Of a stretch of 64,000 nt of DNA, positions 48,052 to 56,017 are shown piece after piece. A program made the position numbers and the translations under genes. The stretch comes from Glycomyces sambucus (GTDB lineage: Bacteria; Actinomycetota; Actinomycetes; Mycobacteriales; Micromonosporaceae): NCBI RefSeq assembly GCF_900102815.1, contig NZ_FNGF01000004.1, positions 310,001 to 374,000 on the forward strand, given 5' to 3'. Position 1 is the first letter of the stretch, and every line of letters begins with the position of its first letter. The notes beneath the pieces were generated by a model that searched no databases, was not told where the DNA came from, and worked only from the letters and a program-made list of their open reading frames with translations.

Positions 48052-50319
48052 TCACTCGTCCGGAGTGGCGGCCGACCGGGACCAGCGGAACACCGCGACG
48101 CTGCACACGGCGGCCATCACCAGGATCGCGGCGACGGCCCATGCGGCGAACGCGGGCTGCGTCAGGCCCGCGGCCTGGAGGATCTGCACGACTCCCGCGG
48201 CGCCGAACACCGCGATGGCGGCGAGCAGGGCGTCGACGACGCCGCGGTTGAACCGCTCCTGGCGGACACGGTCGGCCTCGAACCGCTGCTGGAGCTTGGT
48301 CGCCATCGCGTCGATGCGCACCTCGATGCGGTCGCTGAGCAGTTCCCGGAGCTTGGTCGCGAAGTCGAGTTCGAGCTGCTCGACCTCGGCGGCGCGCAGC
48401 AGGACCGAGAGCGCGGCGGCGTCGGTGGGCGAGGTGACCAGGTTGGGCGAGTGGATCAGCGAGAGCACCGACCGGGTCTCGGTGGCGAAGTCGTGGAGCA
48501 GGAGCTGCTCGACGTGCAGGCGTTCGCTGTACGCTCCCAGCGCCTCGACGCTCCGCTCGTCGGTGGTCTCGCCGACGAGGTGCGTGACGCGCGGGTGGTG
48601 GGAGGCGAGCCGGTCGTGCCAGGCGCTGAACAGGCCGTCGAGGGAGCCGACGAACTCGGCGAGAGTGCGGTAGGTGCCGATCATGAAGCTGGGGCTGCCG
48701 AACAGCGCGATCACGGTGGTGTTCTCGGTGGCGGCCACCAGGTCGCCGCGCTTGCGCACGTCGTGCAGCAGCTGCGACGCGTCGACGGCGTACCGGCTCC
48801 AGTCGCAGACCGAGCCGATCCCGTTCGCCACCGGGTGCAGCAGCGCCTGGGCGCCGAACAGGCCCAGCAGGTCCCCGCCGGAGGTCACCGGCCGCCGCTC
48901 GCGGGCGGGTGCGCCGGGGCCGGTGCCGGCGCTGAGCTCGTGGAGCGCGACGAGCACCTGGTAGCGGCCCGGCCGGGCGGTCACCTCGCCCTGCCCCGAG
49001 AGCCGTCGGGCCACACCGGCCTGGAAGTCGGCGGCGAAGTCGGCGAGGCGGTCCCAGGTGCGCCCGCCGCACTCGACGGCGATGCGGCCGTGCCCGTGCT
49101 CGGCCCGGAAGAGGGCCATCTGCATCTCGTGCGGGTCGGCGTCGCGGACCTCGGAGTCGAGGCGGAGGTAGTGGTTGCCGAGCTGGGAGAGCCGGAGTTC
49201 GGCGGTGAACTCGGCGATGGGGGCGCCGTCGAGGTGGCGCAGGCGGACCGGGGGCAGTTCGACGGCGGCGCCTTCGAAGCGGCGCTCGAGGTAGTCGGCG
49301 CCGGCCCAGACGTCGTCGAGTTGGAACGACTGGCGGATCGCACGCCCCTGGACGCCCGCGATCACCGGGGGCCCGTCCATGCCGCGCAGGGCTTCGACCA
49401 CCTCCATCGGAGGGCGGCCGTTGAGGCCGAACGGGATCACGAACGTGACCTCGGCCCGGTCGACGGTCAGCCACTCCTCGTCGGCGGCGGCCGCGATCCG
49501 CTCCAGGCTGAACCGGTGCGCGCGCAGTTCACTGCGCTCGATGGGAGACAGCTCATCGCTTCGCTCGGCCCGCGCGAGGGCGCGGATTCCGTCGGCGAGC
49601 GGGTCGAGGCGCCCGCGGAGCGCTTCGGCGGCCGACCCGACGGCGCCGCACAGCGCCCGGTAGTAGGCGATGCGCGCCTGCGCCAGCGCCTGGAAGTACG
49701 CGCGCAGGGGCGCGAAGCGCCCGCTCATCGCGGCGCTCGCCGACAGCAGCTCCTCGCCGGCCCGAAGGGTGTCGGCGGCCGCGGCCGCCTGGCGGGGCAG
49801 GTCGCCGCGGCACATCGCCGACTCGGCGTCGATCTCGAGGATCTGCAGGAGCGCGAGGGCGGCGCCGGCGTCGCCGGCCGCCCGCGTGTCGGGGTCGCCC
49901 GCGTCGCGGCGGTCGCGGTCCCAGAGGTCCGCGAAGGCGCGGAGGGTGCCGAGCATCCGGTCGAACCGGTAGGTGTGCTCCCACTCCTCGGCGCACAGGT
50001 TCCATACGTGCAGTGCGAGCAGGGCGCCGCCGGCCGGCTCCTCCCGCAGGGCCAGCAGGGCGTCGCCGAGCACCGTGTCGCGCTCGTCCCGGTCGGACTG
50101 CGGCGGTTGGTCCCCGGGGTCGGCGACTCCGGGTTCACCGCCTCCGGACTCGTCGTTCCATCGCGGCAGCCGCCAGAGCCGTTCGACGTCCACCTTGAGC
50201 GACTTGAGGAGGTCGGAGAGCGGGATGGGGTCCTCGGCGGCGAACGCCGCGATCGCCGCGGTCGCCTCAGGACTGAGCGGATCGCCAAGGGGAGGAACGG
50301 GAGCCGAGGGGTCAGCCAT
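48052..50319 (-). CDS. Large membrane-anchored protein of unknown function (755 aa)
   Basis: No family recognised. ATG at 50319 used; the GTG three bases upstream is possible. Layout: about 1-280 helical, with helix-turn repeats that could be TPR-like (CAEEWEHTYRFDRMLGTLRA, AYFQALAQARIAYYRALCGA). About 290-420 beta-rich (EVTFVIPFGLNGRPPMEVVE, LRLSQLGNHYLRLDSEV). About 425-600 mixed. A long coiled coil lies at about 640-690 (LRAAEVEQLELDFATKLREL, IDAMATKLQQRFEADRVRQ), then two membrane segments (VVDALLAAIAVFGAAGVVQI, AAWAVAAILVMAAVCSVAVF). Predicted: a big cytosolic part tethered to the membrane by its C-terminus. Confidence 0.75.
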   Translation of the reverse strand: MADPSAPVPPLGDPLSPEATAAIAAFAAEDPIPLSDLLKSLKVDVERLWRLPRWNDESGGGEPGVADPGDQPPQSDRDERDTVLGDALLALREEPAGGALLALHVWNLCAEEWEHTYRFDRMLGTLRAFADLWDRDRRDAGDPDTRAAGDAGAALALLQILEIDAESAMCRGDLPRQAAAAADTLRAGEELLSASAAMSGRFAPLRAYFQALAQARIAYYRALCGAVGSAAEALRGRLDPLADGIRALARAERSDELSPIERSELRAHRFSLERIAAAADEEWLTVDRAEVTFVIPFGLNGRPPMEVVEALRGMDGPPVIAGVQGRAIRQSFQLDDVWAGADYLERRFEGAAVELPPVRLRHLDGAPIAEFTAELRLSQLGNHYLRLDSEVRDADPHEMQMALFRAEHGHGRIAVECGGRTWDRLADFAADFQAGVARRLSGQGEVTARPGRYQVLVALHELSAGTGPGAPARERRPVTSGGDLLGLFGAQALLHPVANGIGSVCDWSRYAVDASQLLHDVRKRGDLVAATENTTVIALFGSPSFMIGTYRTLAEFVGSLDGLFSAWHDRLASHHPRVTHLVGETTDERSVEALGAYSERLHVEQLLLHDFATETRSVLSLIHSPNLVTSPTDAAALSVLLRAAEVEQLELDFATKLRELLSDRIEVRIDAMATKLQQRFEADRVRQERFNRGVVDALLAAIAVFGAAGVVQILQAAGLTQPAFAAWAVAAILVMAAVCSVAVFRWSRSAATPDE

Positions 50320-50426
50320 CACTCCAGGTTAGCGGGGACGCACGCCGGGGAGGCTCCCCGATCCGGGCGGAATCGGCCGCCGGATCGGCCGAACGCGCCC
50401 CCGGGAGGTCTGCGATCCTTGCCGGC

Positions 50427-50618
50427 ATGAGCGCGCCACCCGACGGACTGCCCGTCTACCGAGTCCTGACCGGCCCCGACGACGAGCGGTTCTGCCGCCG
50501 CGTGAGCGAGGCCCTCGCGCTCGGCTACGAGCTGCACGAGGGCCCCGCGGTCGCCTACAACGGCGAGAACGTCATCGTCGCCCAGGCCGTGCGCTGGCCG
50601 CGGTCGCCCGCGGAGTGA
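50427..50618 (+). CDS. DUF1737-family small protein
   Basis: 63 residues. LPVYRVLTGPDDERFCRRVS, then EALALGYELHEGPAVAYNGE and VIVAQAVRWP give the compact beta-alpha-beta-beta pattern of DUF1737. The family is usually single-domain and uncharacterised. ATG at 50427. Divergent from the large unknown protein gene (about 107 bases). Its 3' end overlaps the convergent membrane protein gene by 47 bases. Confidence 0.8.
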   Translation: MSAPPDGLPVYRVLTGPDDERFCRRVSEALALGYELHEGPAVAYNGENVIVAQAVRWPRSPAE

Positions 50619-51690
50619 GCGGCGGCCCGGCCTCGGCGCCGCCCGCGCCGCAGACGTCGCAGGCGCCTCGGCGCCGCCGGTGGTAGGCGATGGCGGCGAC
50701 GAAGAGCGCCGCGCCCCACACGACCCAGAACACCTCGGGGAGGGTCAGCGGCCAGGTGCTGAGGGTGACCCCGTCGATCGCCACGACCCGCACGTACATC
50801 CAGGCCGCGGACGTGATGAGGACCGAGACCAGCACCGCCGGGACGACTGCGAGCATCGGCGGCACCCGCTTCCCGCGCAGGCCGATCATCCAGCGCGGGA
50901 AGACCTCGCCCCAGCGCTGGATCAGCCCGAGGGTGAGCACGGCCCCGAGCGCGCCGAGCGTCGCGAGCAGCGCGCCCGCGATCCACAGGCCGATCTCCTG
51001 CCCCTCCCGGTAGAACTCGGGGTCGATGCCCAGGCTGAAGCCGAGCGCCCACGCCCAGCGGGTGGCGCAGTACAGCAGCGGCGCGAAGAACGCGATCCAC
51101 GTGGCGGTCCTGCCCGCGCGGTCGATCCAGGACGAGTCCTCGCCGGTGCGCCCGCACGCCTCGCAGCCGCCGGAAACCCTGCGGCGGTGGGCGACCGCTG
51201 TGAGCGCCCAGGCGACGCCCGCGAGGAGGCACACCAGGAGGTTCAGGCGGGGCACGGTGAACAGGTCGCTCCACTGGAACTCGCCGGCGAGGCCGGTGAA
51301 GGGCACCACGATGAGCATGATCGGGCTGTAGGCGACCACGATCAGGGTGCGGTAGTCCTGGATGCCGACCGCGAGCGCGACCGCGACCGTCCACGCGAAG
51401 GCCGGCAGGAGCCACCGGAGCGGGCCCTTCGCGTATCCGCGCGCCATGAGGACGGCGACGACCGCGCCGACCAGGCCGAGGGCGGCGATGACCGGCCCGG
51501 CGACCTCGGGGGTGGCCTCGCCGAGGAGGTTGAACTTCAGGGGCGGCTCCTCCTCGGCCGTGAGTTCGGCGTCGCCGACGCCGAAGGGGAACCCCCTGCC
51601 GCCGAACGTCCAATACAGACCCAGCAGGCCGTAGGCGAAGGTCCATGCGGCCGTTGCGTAGCCGATCCATCGATACCAAGTGCTTCTCAT
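50572..51690 (-). CDS. Multi-pass membrane protein with two CxxC motifs (372 aa)
   Basis: No family recognised. ATG at 51690. About nine or ten membrane segments. A central cytosolic loop has CEACG (about 175) and the C-terminal tail has CDVCG (about 350), each close to basic RRRR/HRRR stretches. The repeats look like two halves of a duplicated zinc-ribbon-like or redox site. The internal symmetry (HRRRVSGGCEACGRTG and HRRRRGACDVCGAGG) suggests an ancient repeat. The last ~15 codons overlap the 3' end of the convergent DUF1737 gene. Divergent from the two-component system at 51818, so it may be its target. Confidence 0.72.
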   Translation of the reverse strand: MRSTWYRWIGYATAAWTFAYGLLGLYWTFGGRGFPFGVGDAELTAEEEPPLKFNLLGEATPEVAGPVIAALGLVGAVVAVLMARGYAKGPLRWLLPAFAWTVAVALAVGIQDYRTLIVVAYSPIMLIVVPFTGLAGEFQWSDLFTVPRLNLLVCLLAGVAWALTAVAHRRRVSGGCEACGRTGEDSSWIDRAGRTATWIAFFAPLLYCATRWAWALGFSLGIDPEFYREGQEIGLWIAGALLATLGALGAVLTLGLIQRWGEVFPRWMIGLRGKRVPPMLAVVPAVLVSVLITSAAWMYVRVVAIDGVTLSTWPLTLPEVFWVVWGAALFVAAIAYHRRRRGACDVCGAGGAEAGPPLTPRATAASARPGRR

Positions 51691-51817
51691 GCCTCCAGTC
51701 TCGGACGGGCGGGCCGCGGCGGCGATATGCCGAACGGCGCGACCTCGGGGCCGCACGGGGCGCGGCTGGTCCTTTCGGCACATCGCGTCCGCGAGGGCGC
51801 CCGTTTAAGCTCGGGAG

Positions 51818-52978
51818 GTGAACGGACGACGGATCTTGGCGGCGGCGGTGGCGCTCACCCTCCTCGCAGGGGCGATGGCGCTGCCCGCCGATCCGGCCGT
51901 GCTCATGGCCGGTCCGCTCGCGGCGGGCCTGGCGGTGGCGGTGGCGCTCGCGGCCGGGCCGCGCAGTGCGCGCCTCGGCCCGGTTGCGGCCGTGGCAGGC
52001 GGGGCGGCGTCGATCGCGGTGACGGCGTGGATGGTGGCCCGGGCGCCCGGCGACGGGTCCGAACCCGATGCGGTCACGGGCCTGTGGATCCTGCTGGAGC
52101 CGGCGATGCTCGTGGCCCTGGTGTTCATGGCGGTGCGGTGGGCGCCGCCGCGCGCGGCCGTGGCCTCGGCCGGTGCGGCGGGCGCGGCGACGGCGCTGAT
52201 CGTGCAGCGCATGCTCACCGGCGAGCCGTTCCTCTCACTGGTGGCGGCGAGTGCACTGTGGACGGTACCGGCGCTGGCGGTCGGGACGGCGGCCTGGTAC
52301 TTGCGCTGGACGGTGGCCGAGCGCGAGCGCACCGTGCAGCGGGCCCGGCAGGAGCAGCGGCTGCGCCTGGCCGGGGAGCTCCACGACTTCGTCGCCCACG
52401 ACGTCAGCGAGATCGTGGCGCGCGTCCAGGCCGGCCGGATGGTCCTCGCCGGGGACGACCCGCGGCTGGCGCGGCTGCTGGAGCAGGTCGAGGCGGCCGG
52501 GGTCCGGGCCCTGGAATCGATGGACCGCACCGTGAACATGCTCCGCGACGACGAGGACGCCTCGCGCCGGCCCGTCTGCGGACTGGACGACATCGAGGCG
52601 CTCGCGCGGCGCTTCGCCGCCTCCGGGAGTGCCGCGGTCGCGGTCGACCGGCGGCTGGCGCGCGAGGCCGGGCGGGAGAACGGCGCCGTCGCCTACCGGG
52701 CCGTGGTGGAGGCGCTCACCAACGTGCGCCGCCACGCGCCCTCGGCCGAGACGGTGTCCATCGAACTGGTCGAGGACGAAGGGTGGCTCCGCGTGACCGT
52801 GGCCGACGACGGCCGCGCCCCGGCGAGACCCGTCAGGGCGTCGGCGGGCCTGGGCCTGCCGGGCATGGCCGAGCGCGTCGAACGCCTCGGCGGCACGGTC
52901 GCCGCCGGCCCGCGCGAACCCCGCGGCTGGCAGGTCGCGGTCCGACTGCCGATACCGGACCAGGGAGCGGGCGCATGA
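51818..52978 (+). CDS. Sensor histidine kinase, NarL/DesK class
   Basis: 386 residues, GTG start. About four or five membrane segments in the first 150 residues (AVALTLLAGAMALPADPAVL, LLEPAMLVALVFMAVRW), then a linker TVAERERTVQRARQEQRLRL. The HisKA_3 phosphoacceptor is in GELHDFVAHDVSEIVARV. The ATPase domain has ALTNVRRHA (N-box), VADDGR and AGLGLPGMAERVERLGGTV. All catalytic parts seem intact. Its stop overlaps the response regulator start (ATGA), so they are coupled. A membrane protein with two CxxC motifs is divergent. Confidence 0.9.
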   Translation: MNGRRILAAAVALTLLAGAMALPADPAVLMAGPLAAGLAVAVALAAGPRSARLGPVAAVAGGAASIAVTAWMVARAPGDGSEPDAVTGLWILLEPAMLVALVFMAVRWAPPRAAVASAGAAGAATALIVQRMLTGEPFLSLVAASALWTVPALAVGTAAWYLRWTVAERERTVQRARQEQRLRLAGELHDFVAHDVSEIVARVQAGRMVLAGDDPRLARLLEQVEAAGVRALESMDRTVNMLRDDEDASRRPVCGLDDIEALARRFAASGSAAVAVDRRLAREAGRENGAVAYRAVVEALTNVRRHAPSAETVSIELVEDEGWLRVTVADDGRAPARPVRASAGLGLPGMAERVERLGGTVAAGPREPRGWQVAVRLPIPDQGAGA

Positions 52979-53634
52979 CGACGCGGATCCTCATCGCGGA
53001 CGACCAGGAGGGCATCCGGGACGCGTTCCGCATGGTCCTGGACGCCCAGCCGGACATGACCGTCGTCGCCGAGGCGGCCGACGGGCGCAGCGCGCTCGAC
53101 CAGGCCCGCCACCTGCGGCCCGACGTCGTCCTGGCCGACATCCGCATGCCCGTCCTCGACGGCCTGGAACTGACCCGGGCGCTGGCCGGGCCCGAGGCGG
53201 CCGATCCGGTGCGGGTGGTCGTGGTGACCACGTTCGACCTCGACGAGTACGTGTACACCGCGCTGCGTGACGGCGCCTGCGGCTACCTGCTCAAGCGGTC
53301 GGGGCCGACGCTGCTGATCGAGGCGGTCAGGGCCGCGATGTCCGGCGACACGCTCATCAGCCCGCAGATCACGGTGCGCCTGCTGCGGCGGATGATCCAG
53401 GCCGAGCCTGCCGCGGGCGGGGGCGCGGCCCTGTCGGATCGCGAGCGGGAGGTCGCGCGGCTGGTGGCGCACGGGCTCACGAACGCCGAGATCGGGGCCG
53501 AGCTGTTCATCAGCGCCGGAACGGTGAAGAACCACCTCGCGAACATCCGCGGCAAGATCGGGGTGCCCAACCGCGTCGGCGTCGCCGCATGGGCCTGGTC
53601 GGCCGGGCTCGCACCGTCTCCGGCGCGCGAGTAG
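52975..53634 (+). CDS. Response regulator, NarL/FixJ type
   Basis: 219 residues. Receiver: acidic pair in LIADDQ, phosphoacceptor Asp55 in VVLADIRMPVLDG, Thr in VVTTFD and Lys in YLLKRS. C-terminal LuxR HTH about 150-210: LSDREREVARLVAHGLTNAE, LFISAGTVKNHLANIRGKIG. Directly coupled to the histidine kinase. It probably regulates its own operon and perhaps the divergent membrane protein gene; target sites were not found. Confidence 0.92.
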   Translation: MTTRILIADDQEGIRDAFRMVLDAQPDMTVVAEAADGRSALDQARHLRPDVVLADIRMPVLDGLELTRALAGPEAADPVRVVVVTTFDLDEYVYTALRDGACGYLLKRSGPTLLIEAVRAAMSGDTLISPQITVRLLRRMIQAEPAAGGGAALSDREREVARLVAHGLTNAEIGAELFISAGTVKNHLANIRGKIGVPNRVGVAAWAWSAGLAPSPARE

Positions 53635-53682
53635 CCAACCGAAATCGACTGCACCCCAGCCGAGTTCACGCCCTGGGCTCGT

Positions 53683-54249
53683 TCAGGGGGCCTTCAAGGC
53701 GTCCTGGTCGGCGTCCGAAGGGGTCCAGACACCGAACCACTGTTCGGCGTCCCATTCCTCGAACCGCTTGACCTCGGCGAACCCGAGCTTCGCCGCCAGG
53801 CGCATCGAGGACCCGTTCGCGGTCTGCGTCGTCAGCACGACCGGCTCGCCGGGCAGTGCCCGCGCGCACCACTCGAGGGCGGCCGCGCACGCCTCAGCCG
53901 CGTACCCGTGCCCCCACGACTGCGGCAGGAACATGTAGCCGAGCTCGACCTCCTCGGCCCCCGGCCGGACATGGACCGGATGCTCGGGGTCGCGGCGGTC
54001 GAGCGTGACGATCCCGATCATGGAACCGTCGAGATCGACCACGAACAGACCGGGACGCTTTCTCGGAGTCTCGGGCATCGCACGCTCGAACTCCTCGCGC
54101 GGTCGAGGCCCGCCGATGTACGTGCCCACCTCCGGCGAGGTGAACAGGTCGACGATCCCCGCCCGGTCCCCCACCACGGGCTCGCGGAGCACGAGCCGCG
54201 CGGTCTTGATCGGGTCAGGCGGCCAAGCGGCGGTTGCGAGTTCAGGCAT
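53683..54249 (-). CDS. GNAT N-acetyltransferase, RimJ/RimL-like
   Basis: 188 residues from the ATG at 54249; a TTG nine bases upstream is an alternative. Motifs: TARLVLREPVVGDRAGIVDL at the start (common in RimJ/RimL-type enzymes), VELGYMFLPQSWGHGYAAEA as acetyl-CoA-binding loop, and QTANGSSMRLAAKLGFAEVK. Likely an amino-group acetyltransferase for a protein or small molecule. Adjacent to a second, frameshifted GNAT in the same direction, separated by about 90 bases. Confidence 0.85.
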   Translation of the reverse strand: MPELATAAWPPDPIKTARLVLREPVVGDRAGIVDLFTSPEVGTYIGGPRPREEFERAMPETPRKRPGLFVVDLDGSMIGIVTLDRRDPEHPVHVRPGAEEVELGYMFLPQSWGHGYAAEACAAALEWCARALPGEPVVLTTQTANGSSMRLAAKLGFAEVKRFEEWDAEQWFGVWTPSDADQDALKAP

Positions 54250-54339
54250 GGCAGACAACCTACCGCGACCGTGAACCCGATCCGCACGGTCTCACCCGAT
54301 GCTGACGTAGAGCCCTTCGAGGGCGAGGTCGCAGCATCG

Positions 54340-55150
54340 CTACTCATCCCTTGTGGACGATACGGGTCGCATATAACTACGCTGCAGCCAGACCGGTCGG
54401 AAACCGAAGGCGTGGTAGAGAGAGGTGCTTCGGCGTGTCCTCGACCTCGGCGCCGATGAGGATCGATCGGGCACCGCCGGCGCGGGCCCGTTGCACGGCA
54501 TGGCGCAGCATCTGCGTCGCGATGCCCGCGCCCCGCTGCCCGGGGTGCACGAACACGTCCTCGATGACGCCGATGCCCTCGATGCCCGGCCATGCCGCGA
54601 TCGACCCGATGACCGCGCCGCCGCGCTCGGCGAGGAGGTACTGCACCTGCGGCCCCAACGATCGGCGCAGGTCGACCGCCGCGCGCGTCTGCGCCTCAGG
54701 CCGGGGGGCCGTGCCGTGGCGGGAGTCCTCTTCGAGGTGGTCGATGCGGAACAGCCGCTCGATCTCCCGCCAGTCATCGTCGCCCTCCGCGACGCGCACC
54801 TCAAGCCCCTCCGGTTCGGGCACCACGGTGCTCTTCGGCAGTTCCAGGAGCAGCAGATGCTCCACGGTCCAGTCGTGCAGGGCCGCTACGGCCTCGACCT
54901 CACCCGGGGTGTCCGCGTCCACGAGCAGCCGTCCAGGCACCACAGCGTCCTCGCCCGCCGCGATCACGGCCATCGCCGCAGCATCGCGCACCCGGTGGAC
55001 GAAGGTCCCGAGCGGATGATCCGGCGCCGCCGCGTGCCGGACGACCTCGAAACCCGCGTGCACGGTGCTCTCCGCACCGAGCATCCAAAACGCAGTCGCA
55101 ACGCGCTCAAAGCGCGAGCGGTCGGCCGATGCCGCCTGTCGGGAGATCAT
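54340..55150 (-). pseudogene. GNAT N-acetyltransferase, frameshifted near the 3' end
   Basis: From the ATG at 55150 the frame encodes GNAT features: IEDVFVHPGQRGAGIATQML with the acetyl-CoA loop and VQRARAGGARSILIGAEVED, after a ~120-residue N-terminal part. In this frame the protein ends at 54377 with TPKHLSLPRLRFPTGLAAA. Another frame continues as LYHAFGFRPVWLQRSYM to 54340, the expected C-terminal motif. The break lies in (AG)4 at 54417-54424 on the + strand: two extra CT units (4 bases) would explain the shift. May be a pseudogene, a phase-variable gene or a sequencing error. Confidence 0.7.
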
Positions 55151-55395
55151 GCGCTCCAACGTATCTGACCCTCCTGATCAAAGGGATGCGCCGGTCGCCG
55201 ACCATCATCGTCTTCTTCGTGCGATGAACAGTGCTTCGCGCCGACTGCGCGACGGCGGGGCCTCCGTTTCCAAGCGATTCCAACCGCTCCTGGCTCGACG
55301 GACGTACCGGTGTTCCTCTGGAATGAGATCCGACCGCGCTTGGGGTTGCGATAAATCGGTCAGCGCAGGTCATTGCAAGGGAACGGAGTTGCAGC

Positions 55396-55893
55396 ATGCA
55401 ACGAATCAGGAGCAGGCTGGCAGCGATCGGCCTGGCGCTCGCCACGACCATCACGCTCGTCTTCACGCAGTCGGTCGCTGCAAGCCCGGCGTCCTCGCCC
55501 CTCGATACTCCGAGCGGTATCGGCGCCCAGCAGAGCTGCCAGTCGGTGTCCGGCGGCCCGGAGTCCAACCCGAACGTGACCGGACGGCAGACCGTCCGGT
55601 CCATCGCCTCGTACCGGGGCACGATCCAAGTGCGTTCCGGCTACCTCAACGGTGTCCGCTACGGATGGGCCCGCGTCATCGACGGCAACCCCGTCTGGGG
55701 CATCGTGATGAAGATCGACCTCAACGGCGACCGCGTCGAAGACCTCGCCTGCGAACACGACGGCTTCTACACCGGAACGTCCTACATGTATCCGACCTCG
55801 ACCTCATCCAACCGGGCCTTCAAAGCCTGCATCCTCATCACCACCAACACCGACACCCCGTGCACCCCGCAGTACCAGACCGCATGGTGGTGA
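55396..55893 (+). CDS. Small secreted protein with four cysteines (165 aa)
   Basis: No family recognised. A clear signal peptide (basic start MQRIRSRL, hydrophobic core AAIGLALATTITLVF, Ala-x-Ala-type cleavage near VAASPASS, about residue 30). The mature part has four Cys (about 48, 118, 144, 156), enough for two disulfides, and beta-rich stretches (SIASYRGTIQVRSGYL, VRYGWARVIDGNPVWGIVMK). A DLNGDRVED segment around 109-117 resembles a calcium-binding loop. AACGGAG lies ahead of the ATG. Followed by a strong bidirectional hairpin. Function unknown. Confidence 0.75.
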   Translation: MQRIRSRLAAIGLALATTITLVFTQSVAASPASSPLDTPSGIGAQQSCQSVSGGPESNPNVTGRQTVRSIASYRGTIQVRSGYLNGVRYGWARVIDGNPVWGIVMKIDLNGDRVEDLACEHDGFYTGTSYMYPTSTSSNRAFKACILITTNTDTPCTPQYQTAWW

Positions 55894-55968
55894 CCTGACA
55901 GCTGGGCGTCGGCGATGACCGCCCGAACCAGGTCGGCCGCGGCGCGGACGTCCTCGATCGCGCTGGGC

Positions 55969-56006
55969 GGGAACCCTTCCGGTGGTGCTGCGGCGGAAGG
56001 GTTCCC
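55969..56006. terminator. Bidirectional hairpin terminator
   Basis: Perfect 13-bp stem (55969-55981 with 55994-56006), loop 12, between the secreted protein gene and the convergent esterase gene. Confidence 0.78.
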
Positions 56007-56017
56007 GTTCGGGCGGG

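Noticed and set aside
47359-50430. A 1023-codon plus-strand frame opposite the GNAT and large unknown gene
   Set aside because: Shadow frame. The minus-strand frame has membrane segments, a coiled coil and balanced composition, which the plus frame lacks.
55160-55395. Intergenic stretch checked for a tRNA or small gene
   Set aside because: No cloverleaf, no start with a ribosome-binding site and no family-like frame were found.
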